In this document: piece by piece, positions 1 through 6,830 of the stretch
How the letters are laid out: each line of letters begins with the position of its first letter
Numbering within the stretch: the first letter of the stretch is position 1
DNA from: Candidatus Cloacimonadota bacterium
Lineage (GTDB): Bacteria; Cloacimonadota; Cloacimonadia; Cloacimonadales; Cloacimonadaceae
Length of the DNA stretch: 44,078 nt
NCBI GenBank assembly: GCA_029565535.1
Contig: JAKQNZ010000137.1
Span: 1-44,078 of the forward strand
Direction: 5' to 3'
Program-made: the position numbers and the translations under genes
The notes under the pieces: model-generated
Told to the model about the DNA's origin: nothing
The model's database searches: none
Seen by the model: only the letters and a program-made list of their open reading frames with translations

Positions 1-1
1 C

Positions 2-340
2 TTTATCAACTGCTCGCAGATAGCCGATAACAACAGTGGAACGATGGCAGTGTTACCGGAGTATGTATATCTTGATAACGGCAAAGCCTTCCGAGCCAAG
101 CTCTTTCATGAACGCTGGGAAGAGCATGATCTGAACCAAGAACTGGGTGGTATCTTCCCCCGGCTCAATATCGGTGGGAGGTTTGCCGAGAGCTACAATG
201 CCAAAGCCTCTCGACTAATATCACAGTATGGCAATGTGTTTAGTGCACAAATAACTATCATACCACTATCATACCACATGATCATGTGGTATGATAGTGG
301 TATGATCTGCTTCTGTAAGGCATCATTATGCTGTTGTTGA
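2..340 (+). pseudogene. Mu-type DDE transposase remnant, 5' end outside window
   Basis: The reading frame is open to the left edge: codons before the ATG at 44 are in frame and coding-like, so the gene starts outside the window. The segment YLDNGKAFRAKLF carries a catalytic-Asp context (LDNG) seen in Mu-type/retroviral-integrase-fold transposases. FAESYNAKA matches the region just before the third catalytic residue, where family members usually continue with a KxIERFF-type motif. Here homology stops after about position 214 and the frame runs through a 50-bp palindrome to a stop at 338-340, so the catalytic Glu is missing. I read this as a broken transposase fragment. The family call rests on motif memory only. 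Confidence 0.6.
257..306. repeat. 50-bp perfect palindrome, dispersed repeat copy 1
   Basis: The arms 257-281 and 282-306 are exact reverse complements. Each arm contains an 11-bp tandem unit, ATCATACCACT followed by ATCATACCACA. Related copies lie at 24250-24303 and 29603-29652. The repeat sits at the tail of the broken transposase and supplies its last codons (MWYDSGM). It has no T-tract, so it is not a standard terminator. Confidence 0.85.
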
Positions 341-396
341 TATCTTGATTTGTAATATTACAGTGCAGCTCAGAATTAGATACAGAAAAAAAGATA

Positions 397-422
397 TCCC
401 GACAGCAACAATGCTGCCGGGA
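397..422 (-). terminator. Rho-independent terminator after PEP carboxykinase
   Basis: TCCCGACAGCA (397-407) pairs with TGCTGCCGGGA (412-422), with one mismatch and a 4-nt loop. Read on the minus strand, the stem is followed within a few bases by a run of seven T (complement of the A run near 386-392). It lies about 40 bp past the minus-strand stop at 464 and closes the operon that starts near 6.75 kb. Confidence 0.8.
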
Positions 423-463
423 CATCAAGGTAGTCAACGGCTTATTGTATTCTTGTAGATTAG

Positions 464-2191
464 CTATTTGATCTCGAGAGTTTTGATTAATTCTGCCTGA
501 ACCTCAGGTTTTTCCTGGAGGTCGCTGCTCATCAGGTAGTCGCGGCGTTGTTGGAATCTATCCTTCAACAGGCCATGGTATCTGTCCATATTGCCACGGA
601 GCTTGGGATCATACTTCTCATAATATCCTGGCAGTATTGCATTTACCGATTCTTTTGTGGGGATCATCGCTCCGGGTAACATCTCCCAGGCTTCCCATTC
701 GAGCTTATCTGTTAAAATGGCGGTTTGCATGGTTAGTGAAGTTTGCAAAGGTATTGATTCCAGAACCTCATCTGATTCCTTCCAATATCCCCTGGAATTA
801 AAGCAGTAGAATTCCGCTCCGTTGTCAGCAACTTTCAGGAAAGCCTCTACATCGCGGTACAGCTCATAAACCCTGAATGGATTGGCAAAAGGTTCAAAAA
901 CCAGTTTATTAAGCTCTTCCTCGGTGACATTTTCGGCACGGTTGCGCTGAGTCATCAGAGCCGCCCCCATGGCGATAGCAAGATATTTGTCGGTGCATTT
1001 GATTACAGGAGGGAGCACCGAATCTTTCATTAGCCAAACCAAGGCCTTGGGGAAGGCGCAGCGATTTACATATTTACCCAACAGAGCTCTGTCCAGAAGC
1101 GCACGGCCATTGGAATTACGTACGTCAAGACCGATTGGGGTTCTCTTACCGTCGATGTCTACGACAAGATGGTTCATCAACGCCAGGGCATACTTCCAAT
1201 CAGGATGCCCCAAGGGTCGGCTGTCGGTTTTGTCAAACAAGGTCGGTTCCCAAACTCTGCAAAGCTGGTTCTCCAAATCAATCTGGAAGGCGTCGTCGTG
1301 AAGCACTACCTTCGAGAATCCTTTGGGCAAAGTTCCGCCATTGTCAGCGCTGTTCGTATGGCTGGATTTACCCGTTCCGGATAGGCCATAGAAAGCGATA
1401 GAGCGTTTTCCCAAACCATGAAACGCGCTGTCTTCGCAAGTACCGAAATCGATCTCTTTTATCCCCCCGTGACAGGCAGCCATCCCGATTCGGATCCCGG
1501 AAGTCCAGGCCAGGGTAAGTGTGCCTTTCTTGCGCTCGCCAAAATAGCGCATGCCAAGATTTGCGATCACATTATGCTTCTCATCCACCAATGCAAGCTG
1601 GGGAGCTCCGACATTGTTGTAGAAAGGATCGTCGCAGGTCCATTCGTTAAAGGCGATGAGAATGATATCCTGGATGGGCAGCTTGGGGCTGGCTTCATAC
1701 TGGTCTTTGAGTTGCTCGTAAGGGGCAAAATTGAGCAGCCAATTATAAACGTTTGCGGCATCTGTCTCAGTAGTGATAAAAGTGGCTTTGATCATCAAGT
1801 CCTTGTCCATCCCCAGGATGGCTTCAGCTTTGATTAGCGGATAATGCTGCATTTGCCATACGGCCTCACGGAAATCACCTTCCAGCTTATTTTTCTGCGA
1901 ACCGTTCAAACGGTGGTAAAAACGTCTGGCCTTAGCGGTACGGCCTACGATATTGCCATGATTATCTACCAGTACCCTTGTATCTGAAGGTAGATCGTGA
2001 AGCTTGATAAATTCGTCATACATGGGCATATCGCTGACCGTAACTCCTGGTTGGTTTTTGGCCAGTTCGTAGGCTTCCTTGATGTTCACTTTGCGAACCT
2101 GATGGTTGTTCATCAAGGTTTCAGCAATGGCCCTGATCGGGCTCATTTCCTTGTAGCTGGAGTAATACTCAGAGCTGTTTTTGCTTGCCAT
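464..2191 (-). CDS. pckA: ATP-type phosphoenolpyruvate carboxykinase (divergent)
   Basis: This is a 575-aa protein predicted to interconvert oxaloacetate plus ATP with PEP, CO2 and ADP at the entry to gluconeogenesis or in the anaplerotic direction. The kinase-1a P-loop GLSGTGKSS is at residues 269-277 (Lys275). It is preceded by GERKKG and a GMAACHGG segment that align with the GGEMKKG...GIASMHCSAN block of the classical enzyme. An acidic pair in VLHDD (about 298-300) stands where classical enzymes have IGDDEHGW, and the P-loop-to-acidic spacing is longer than in E. coli. Length is slightly above the usual 530-540 aa. The start has an RBS (GGAGGAAC). It is the last gene of the operon and is followed by a terminator. 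Family membership is fairly secure; activity and direction are inferred. Confidence 0.75.
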   Translation of the reverse strand: MASKNSSEYYSSYKEMSPIRAIAETLMNNHQVRKVNIKEAYELAKNQPGVTVSDMPMYDEFIKLHDLPSDTRVLVDNHGNIVGRTAKARRFYHRLNGSQKNKLEGDFREAVWQMQHYPLIKAEAILGMDKDLMIKATFITTETDAANVYNWLLNFAPYEQLKDQYEASPKLPIQDIILIAFNEWTCDDPFYNNVGAPQLALVDEKHNVIANLGMRYFGERKKGTLTLAWTSGIRIGMAACHGGIKEIDFGTCEDSAFHGLGKRSIAFYGLSGTGKSSHTNSADNGGTLPKGFSKVVLHDDAFQIDLENQLCRVWEPTLFDKTDSRPLGHPDWKYALALMNHLVVDIDGKRTPIGLDVRNSNGRALLDRALLGKYVNRCAFPKALVWLMKDSVLPPVIKCTDKYLAIAMGAALMTQRNRAENVTEEELNKLVFEPFANPFRVYELYRDVEAFLKVADNGAEFYCFNSRGYWKESDEVLESIPLQTSLTMQTAILTDKLEWEAWEMLPGAMIPTKESVNAILPGYYEKYDPKLRGNMDRYHGLLKDRFQQRRDYLMSSDLQEKPEVQAELIKTLEIK

Positions 2192-2223
2192 TTGTTCCTC
2201 CCTGGATGGCTGTATTTTTTATT

Positions 2224-3402
2224 TCAGATTATCTTTAGTTCTTTACCGATTTGGCGGAATTTATCGAGTGCCATATCAAGCTGCTCTCTGGTGTGGGTTG
2301 CCATGAAGGAACAACGGATCAGGCATGAATTTGGCGGTACTGCCGGAGGGATAACAGGATTTATGAATACACCCTCCTCCCCCAAACGTTTCCACATTTG
2401 AAACGCCGTCATCATGTCTCCCACATGCAAGGGAATAACTGGAGTACATGAATCTCCGGTGTTATAACCCATGGCCTTGAATTCTGAAAGCATGTAGTTT
2501 GTATTATCCCATAGGCGCTGCATGCGTTCCGGCTCATCTCTCATGATCTGTAGGGCTGCCAATACACTGGCTGTGGACGCTGGAGGCAGCGAAGCCGAAA
2601 AAATCAAGGCCCGGGATTTGTGCTTCAAATAATGAATTAATGGCTCATCAGCAGCAATAAATCCACCGACGGAAGCCAGGGATTTACTGAAAGTTCCCAT
2701 TATGAAATCAGTTTTGTGGGTAAGGCCAAAATGCTCGGCTGCGCCGGCTCCGGTCTTACCAAGCACTCCAAGACTATGAGCTTCGTCCACCATGATCTGA
2801 GCTCCATACTTATCGGCCAAATAGGCAATTTCTGGAAGTTTGGCAATGTCACCTTCCATGGAAAATATCCCATCCACTACGATTAGAGCGTTTTTACCCT
2901 GTATCTTCTGCAAGACACGCTCCAACGACCCCATGTGATTGTGCGCATAACGCAGCATTGTCCCTTCGGCCAGTATACAGCCATCAATGATGGACGCATG
3001 ATCGTATTTATCGGTGATTACGTATTCGTGCTTAGCAACCATGGCAGAAATGCATCCTACATTTGCTTGGTACCCAGTGGGATAGGCCAGTGCGGCTTCC
3101 TTGCCTGCCAGTTTGGCAAGCTCTGCCTCTAATTCCAGATGGATGTCCAATGTGCCATTCAGGAATCTGCTTCCCGCACAGCCACTGCCATATTTTTCGG
3201 TAGCCTTGATGGAGGCTTCCTTCACTTTGGGATGAGTAGTTAGCCCCAAATAGCTATTTGAACCCATCATCAGCATTTTTTGTCCGTTACAGATTACTTC
3301 CGTATCCTGCTCGGAACTTATCTCACGAAAATAGGGATAATAGCCCAAAGCCATTGCCTGGCGGGCTTCGGTGAAGCTGAAGCATTTATCGAGTATGCTC
3401 AT
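2224..3402 (-). CDS. Alpha-oxoamine synthase, serine palmitoyltransferase-like
   Basis: This 392-aa PLP enzyme condenses an amino acid with an acyl-CoA or acyl-ACP. The PLP lysine is in GTFSKSLAS (Lys240), the PLP-ring-contacting region is DEAHSLG (206-212), and GSGCAGSRFLNGT is at 73-85. The N-terminal YPYFREI, the GSGCAGSRFLNGTLD block and the C-terminal MATHT element closely resemble Bacteroidetes serine palmitoyltransferase as I recall it, more than Kbl or BioF. The likely product is 3-ketosphinganine, the first step of sphingolipid synthesis. No ceramide synthase or reductase gene is adjacent. It starts 14 bp after the upstream permease gene stop, with an AGAGGAA RBS, so it is co-transcribed. 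Glycine C-acetyltransferase (kbl) is the main alternative. Confidence 0.7.
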   Translation of the reverse strand: MSILDKCFSFTEARQAMALGYYPYFREISSEQDTEVICNGQKMLMMGSNSYLGLTTHPKVKEASIKATEKYGSGCAGSRFLNGTLDIHLELEAELAKLAGKEAALAYPTGYQANVGCISAMVAKHEYVITDKYDHASIIDGCILAEGTMLRYAHNHMGSLERVLQKIQGKNALIVVDGIFSMEGDIAKLPEIAYLADKYGAQIMVDEAHSLGVLGKTGAGAAEHFGLTHKTDFIMGTFSKSLASVGGFIAADEPLIHYLKHKSRALIFSASLPPASTASVLAALQIMRDEPERMQRLWDNTNYMLSEFKAMGYNTGDSCTPVIPLHVGDMMTAFQMWKRLGEEGVFINPVIPPAVPPNSCLIRCSFMATHTREQLDMALDKFRQIGKELKII

Positions 3403-3415
3403 TTATTCCTCTTAT

Positions 3416-4477
3416 TCAGATTATTCTAAAATCTCTCAGATTTATGTACAGCACTTTAGTAAGACTATACAGGATGTAAACCAATGGCACAGAGATCAAC
3501 ATCCAGAGTATACCTCCGTACCAACCGCCGGCGATTACCGTAATCAACACTAAAAGCGGATGCATGTTTATGGTCCCGCCCACTACAACAGGATAAATTA
3601 TATTGTTATCCAAGACCTGAACGATGTACATCGCCAGAGCTGCATAAATCACCATGATCAATGGCCCGCCGTCAATCAGAACACTCAAGGCAGCCAAAGC
3701 TCCCCCCATAAATGGGCCAAAATATGGAATAATGTTGGCAACTCCGGCTGTAGCGCCAATCAGAACAGGATTCTTTACTCCAACAATAGAGAAAGCGATA
3801 GAAGCCATTATCCCCACCACAATAACCTCAAAGAGCATTGCCCGCAGAAAAGTACCCACCGTGGAATCCACCTTGCGTAGCAGGATAATACATAACTCGA
3901 AATAGCGGTTTTTAGATAGCTCCATGGCTGCTTTGCGCAATTTGTATTTGTCCTTTAGCATGAAGAAGCTGAGCAGAGGAATCGTAGCGATTACGGAAAG
4001 AGTGGAGAGGATATTTTGATAGTTATCCATCAAAAGCTTTGGTATCGTTGCCAAAAATGTATTGGCACTATCAAGCAATTCCAGCATTTTGGGAGCCAGG
4101 GCCAAGCCGGGTATCTGAGAATCCAGATTGGCCAAAAAGTCATAGATACCGTGCACAAAGGGTAAACTGACAATATACTCGCTGCTTAGCTGCTCTCCGC
4201 TGGTAAAGAAATCAAAAAGGTAGTTGCCTTGTTGCACCAAATCTGGAATGAATCGTGAAGTGAACCATGCAACAACCCCGATGATAATCAGGTAGATACT
4301 TAACACCGCGGCCCACCGGGGAAATCTGCGACGTTCAAACCAGGAAACGAAGGGATCGAGAATATAGTAAAAAACTGTAGCATAGATCAGATTGGCCAGA
4401 ACCCACCGGTAAAAAAAAGCACCAGCCACGATAAGACCCAGGATAAACGTATAAAACAGGAGCTTGGTCCAGTTCAT
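3416..4477 (-). CDS. AI-2E family (PerM/UPF0118) membrane transporter
   Basis: This 353-aa polytopic inner-membrane protein has several hydrophobic helices: an N-terminal pair, a long soluble insertion around residues 85-150, and a C-terminal cluster with GATAGVANIIPYFGPFMGG, a family-typical glycine/proline-rich stretch. Family members have been linked to autoinducer-2 or ion export; the substrate here cannot be told. Its ATG overlaps the stop of the upstream cyclic-nucleotide-binding gene by one base (TAATG), indicating translational coupling. Confidence 0.8.
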   Translation of the reverse strand: MNWTKLLFYTFILGLIVAGAFFYRWVLANLIYATVFYYILDPFVSWFERRRFPRWAAVLSIYLIIIGVVAWFTSRFIPDLVQQGNYLFDFFTSGEQLSSEYIVSLPFVHGIYDFLANLDSQIPGLALAPKMLELLDSANTFLATIPKLLMDNYQNILSTLSVIATIPLLSFFMLKDKYKLRKAAMELSKNRYFELCIILLRKVDSTVGTFLRAMLFEVIVVGIMASIAFSIVGVKNPVLIGATAGVANIIPYFGPFMGGALAALSVLIDGGPLIMVIYAALAMYIVQVLDNNIIYPVVVGGTINMHPLLVLITVIAGGWYGGILWMLISVPLVYILYSLTKVLYINLRDFRII

Positions 4478-4956
4478 TATTGTTTGCTGTCCCCGGGATT
4501 TGCGAGATGAAAGATATAATTACTAAATGAACTGCAAACCGCCAGCAGGATCTTTACTCCCATCCGGGGGTTTTTATCAATCAGTTCCTTGAGGTCTGCC
4601 TGAGAGACAGCCAAAACCTGAACATCGCACAGAGCTGTGGCTTTGCTGCTACGGATATTCTCATGGAACATATCCATCAGCCCCAAAAACTGATTTTTCT
4701 TCAGAATGCTGTGACCGCTGGGATGCGAGGGGCCGATAATCTCGATCTCCCCTTTCTCTATCAGGTAAATGGCCTCAAGGGGATAACCTGGTTCAAAAAG
4801 AACCTCTCCAGCCTTGTAGTTTCTCGTATGGAGATGGTTGTTCAATAGGTACAGCTCGAATGAATTCAAGTCCTTAAATAAAGAAAAACGCTTCAAATGC
4901 GCATATTTATCAGGTTTACGGAGGATGCTCTTGAACCAGTCTATGTATTGCTGCAT
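4477..4956 (-). CDS. Cyclic nucleotide-binding (CRP-fold) domain protein
   Basis: This 159-aa protein is essentially one cNMP-binding beta-barrel: F-x-L-F-K-D-L near the N-terminus, then YKAGEVLFEPGYPLEAIYLIEKGEIEI, and a C-terminal helix region (VLAVSQADLKELI). No helix-turn-helix follows, so it is not a CRP-type transcription factor. It may be a stand-alone sensor, possibly acting on the coupled permease. The start at 4956 is preferred over an in-frame codon further upstream because GAGGTG lies 5 nt before it and the longer form would run into pcm. It lies in the surE-pcm operon. Confidence 0.75.
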   Translation of the reverse strand: MQQYIDWFKSILRKPDKYAHLKRFSLFKDLNSFELYLLNNHLHTRNYKAGEVLFEPGYPLEAIYLIEKGEIEIIGPSHPSGHSILKKNQFLGLMDMFHENIRSSKATALCDVQVLAVSQADLKELIDKNPRMGVKILLAVCSSFSNYIFHLANPGDSKQ

Positions 4957-4963
4957 ATTCACC

Positions 4964-5608
4964 TCAGCTAGTTTTTGAATATACCAAAGGGACAAAGGAA
5001 CAGCCGCCTGCCAAGGTAATCTCCAGATTGCCCTGCTGACGACGAATGATGTGCAGCTCTTGCAGACCGCTTCCACCTACGGGGATTGCCATAATCCCTT
5101 TTTCGGCCAATTGATCAGTCAATCCCTTTGGAATGCTATCTGCTGCGGCTGAGACGATTATCCTGGGGAATTCCTTACGAACCGGATACGCCTTTTGCCA
5201 ACCGCTGTGGCCATCCCCGATTCGGAAATAGATATTTTTGTATCCTTCGCTGCGCAGAGCCTTCTGAGCGCTTAGTGACAGAGATTCGATTACTTCAACG
5301 CTACATACTTCGCTCACTATTTCGGCCAAAAGCGCGCTTTGATAGCCACTCCCCGTCCCGATTTCCAAAACCGAATCTCCGGGTTGCAGTTCCAAAAGCT
5401 GGAGCATGATGGCGATCATCAAAGGCTGGGAAATCGTTTGCTGGGCGTTTATCGGCAAAGGCCGATTCTGATATGCATAATCGCGGAACTGAGGTAGCAC
5501 AAACATTTCCCTGGGTACTTTCAGAAAGGCGTTCAAAACTCGTTCGTCGCTTATGCCGGCCTGGCGCAGTTCCAATACCAGGTTTTTTCTTTGATCCTCG
5601 AACCGCAA
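4964..5608 (-). CDS. pcm: Protein-L-isoaspartate O-methyltransferase
   Basis: This 214-aa cytosolic SAM-dependent methyltransferase repairs isoaspartyl residues in aged proteins. The SAM motif VLEIGTGSGYQSALLAE starts at residue 80, close to the family pattern. The N-terminal VLNAFLKVPREMFV and NAQQTISQPLMIAIM (substrate-loop region) are characteristic. Length is normal for the family. It follows surE by 2 bp, the same surE-pcm pairing found in many proteobacteria. Confidence 0.93.
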   Translation of the reverse strand: MRFEDQRKNLVLELRQAGISDERVLNAFLKVPREMFVLPQFRDYAYQNRPLPINAQQTISQPLMIAIMLQLLELQPGDSVLEIGTGSGYQSALLAEIVSEVCSVEVIESLSLSAQKALRSEGYKNIYFRIGDGHSGWQKAYPVRKEFPRIIVSAAADSIPKGLTDQLAEKGIMAIPVGGSGLQELHIIRRQQGNLEITLAGGCSFVPLVYSKTS

Positions 5609-5610
5609 AC

Positions 5611-6381
5611 TCAGCTCTCCAGTTTTAACAAGCTATTGGTTTCCAGCCAGTCCAGCAGTTCCGGAAAGGATCCGCCATGTGTTAAATCAAAACCGAGGGG
5701 AGTTATGGATATATAACCGTTTCCGACTGCCTCAGCGTCGGTACCAGCGGCCTTATCCCAAACTGGTTGATCGCCTCCGATCCGGTAGCTGAATCCATTT
5801 TCGTCTTCAGCGGTTATCTTGATGAAATTATAATATTTCCGGTGTCCAATCCTGGTCAGGCGAATGCCTTTTACCTCTTCAAGAGGAAGGTTGGGGACAT
5901 TGATATTCAGAACGCAATGTGGTTCGACCAACCTGTCTATCCCCAAGTCCAAAAGTCTGCGCATCCATTGTGCGGCAACCTCGTATTTTTGATCGGAATA
6001 AGAATTTATCGATACCGCTATTGCCTTGTAACCCTGAAGGGTAGCTTCCACAGCAGCGGCCACGGTTCCAGAATAGAGCACGTCTTCCCCCATGTTCTGG
6101 CCAGCATTGATTCCGGATATTACCAAATCCACGGGGTCCTTCAGTATCTTCTGCATGGCTATTACTGCACAATCTGCTGGAGTACCGCTAACCGCATATT
6201 CATCCTGCCCGATCTTGCTTACAATTATGTCTGTTCGCAGAGTCAAGGAATGCGAAGCTGCGCTGCGTTCCCGATCAGGCGCTATAACGTAAAGAGTGTG
6301 TCCGGCCTGGCGCAGTTCAGCCGCCAAGGTCTGGATACCAGGAGCCATAATGCCATCGTCGTTGGTGAGTAGTATTTTCAA
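5611..6381 (-). CDS. surE: 5'/3'-nucleotidase SurE
   Basis: This 256-aa metal-dependent survival protein dephosphorylates nucleoside monophosphates and short polyphosphates. The start MKILLTNDDG carries the metal-binding Asp8/Asp9. RSAASHSLT holds the conserved Ser, and SGINAGQNMG the conserved Asn. The initiating codon is TTG: the conserved N-terminus leaves no room for an ATG, and an AGGAG lies upstream at rather long spacing. It is immediately upstream of pcm. Confidence 0.93.
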   Translation of the reverse strand: MKILLTNDDGIMAPGIQTLAAELRQAGHTLYVIAPDRERSAASHSLTLRTDIIVSKIGQDEYAVSGTPADCAVIAMQKILKDPVDLVISGINAGQNMGEDVLYSGTVAAAVEATLQGYKAIAVSINSYSDQKYEVAAQWMRRLLDLGIDRLVEPHCVLNINVPNLPLEEVKGIRLTRIGHRKYYNFIKITAEDENGFSYRIGGDQPVWDKAAGTDAEAVGNGYISITPLGFDLTHGGSFPELLDWLETNSLLKLES

Positions 6382-6396
6382 AATTCTTTTAATCTC

Positions 6397-6753
6397 CTAT
6401 CGAAGTATTAGCTGAGGAAAAAACATCATTAACCCAATTGCACCCATAATGGCCAGAAAGATTAGTATCCACAGCCAATTGTGCAATAAAAGTTTTGAGA
6501 GGGTAGAACGATGCTTGCGACGCCGATAATTGAATGAGGGAGTGCCTGAGAGAATACGAGACAATATCGAGCTTTTACGGCTTTTCACCAAGCGCAGATT
6601 CTGCTGTTCAGGCAGCATCCATTTCACCTTTCCAGAGCTGTTCTGATAGGGTTTTAGCCCCAAGGACGTAAAGTAGGTAATCTGGGCTTCCGTGAAGCCG
6701 TCAACGTCTTTCAGATCAAGCTCTTGCAGTATAGCAGCGTGCTTTTTTGACAT
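6397..6753 (-). CDS. Small protein with C-terminal membrane anchor, unknown function
   Basis: This 118-aa protein is not one I recognise. It has a soluble, charged N-terminal part (residues 1-70; DVDGFTEAQITYFTSLGLKPYQ resembles a small helical motif), an Arg/Lys-rich stretch (FNYRRRKHRST), and one hydrophobic helix near residues 92-112 followed by a very short tail. That is a tail-anchored layout. It has a good RBS (AGAGGAA) and is the first gene after the promoter at 6773-6802. It ends 16 bp before surE, so it heads the operon. Confidence 0.6.
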   Translation of the reverse strand: MSKKHAAILQELDLKDVDGFTEAQITYFTSLGLKPYQNSSGKVKWMLPEQQNLRLVKSRKSSILSRILSGTPSFNYRRRKHRSTLSKLLLHNWLWILIFLAIMGAIGLMMFFPQLILR

Positions 6754-6772
6754 AATTTATTCCTCTTTTTTC

Positions 6773-6802
6773 ATTATGTATAAAAGCAATTGTTTCTGTC
6801 AA
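6773..6802 (-). promoter_or_regulatory. Sigma70-like promoter of the surE-pcm-pckA operon
   Basis: On the minus strand, TTGACA (6802-6797) is followed after 18 bp by CATAAT (6778-6773). A TACATA reading with 16 bp is also possible. It lies 20-50 bp upstream of the ATG at 6753, within the 77-bp gap after the oxidoreductase gene. Confidence 0.65.
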
Positions 6803-6830
6803 GCGGAAAGTGCAAGGCGGTTTAACGTTA

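Noticed and set aside
257-306. Palindrome copy 1 as a transcription terminator
   Set aside because: AT-rich arms, no T-tract on either side, and the same sequence recurs away from gene ends.
2224-3402. Annotation as glycine C-acetyltransferase (kbl)
   Set aside because: It is possible by family, but the N-terminal and glycine-rich blocks look closer to serine palmitoyltransferase, and no threonine dehydrogenase gene is adjacent.
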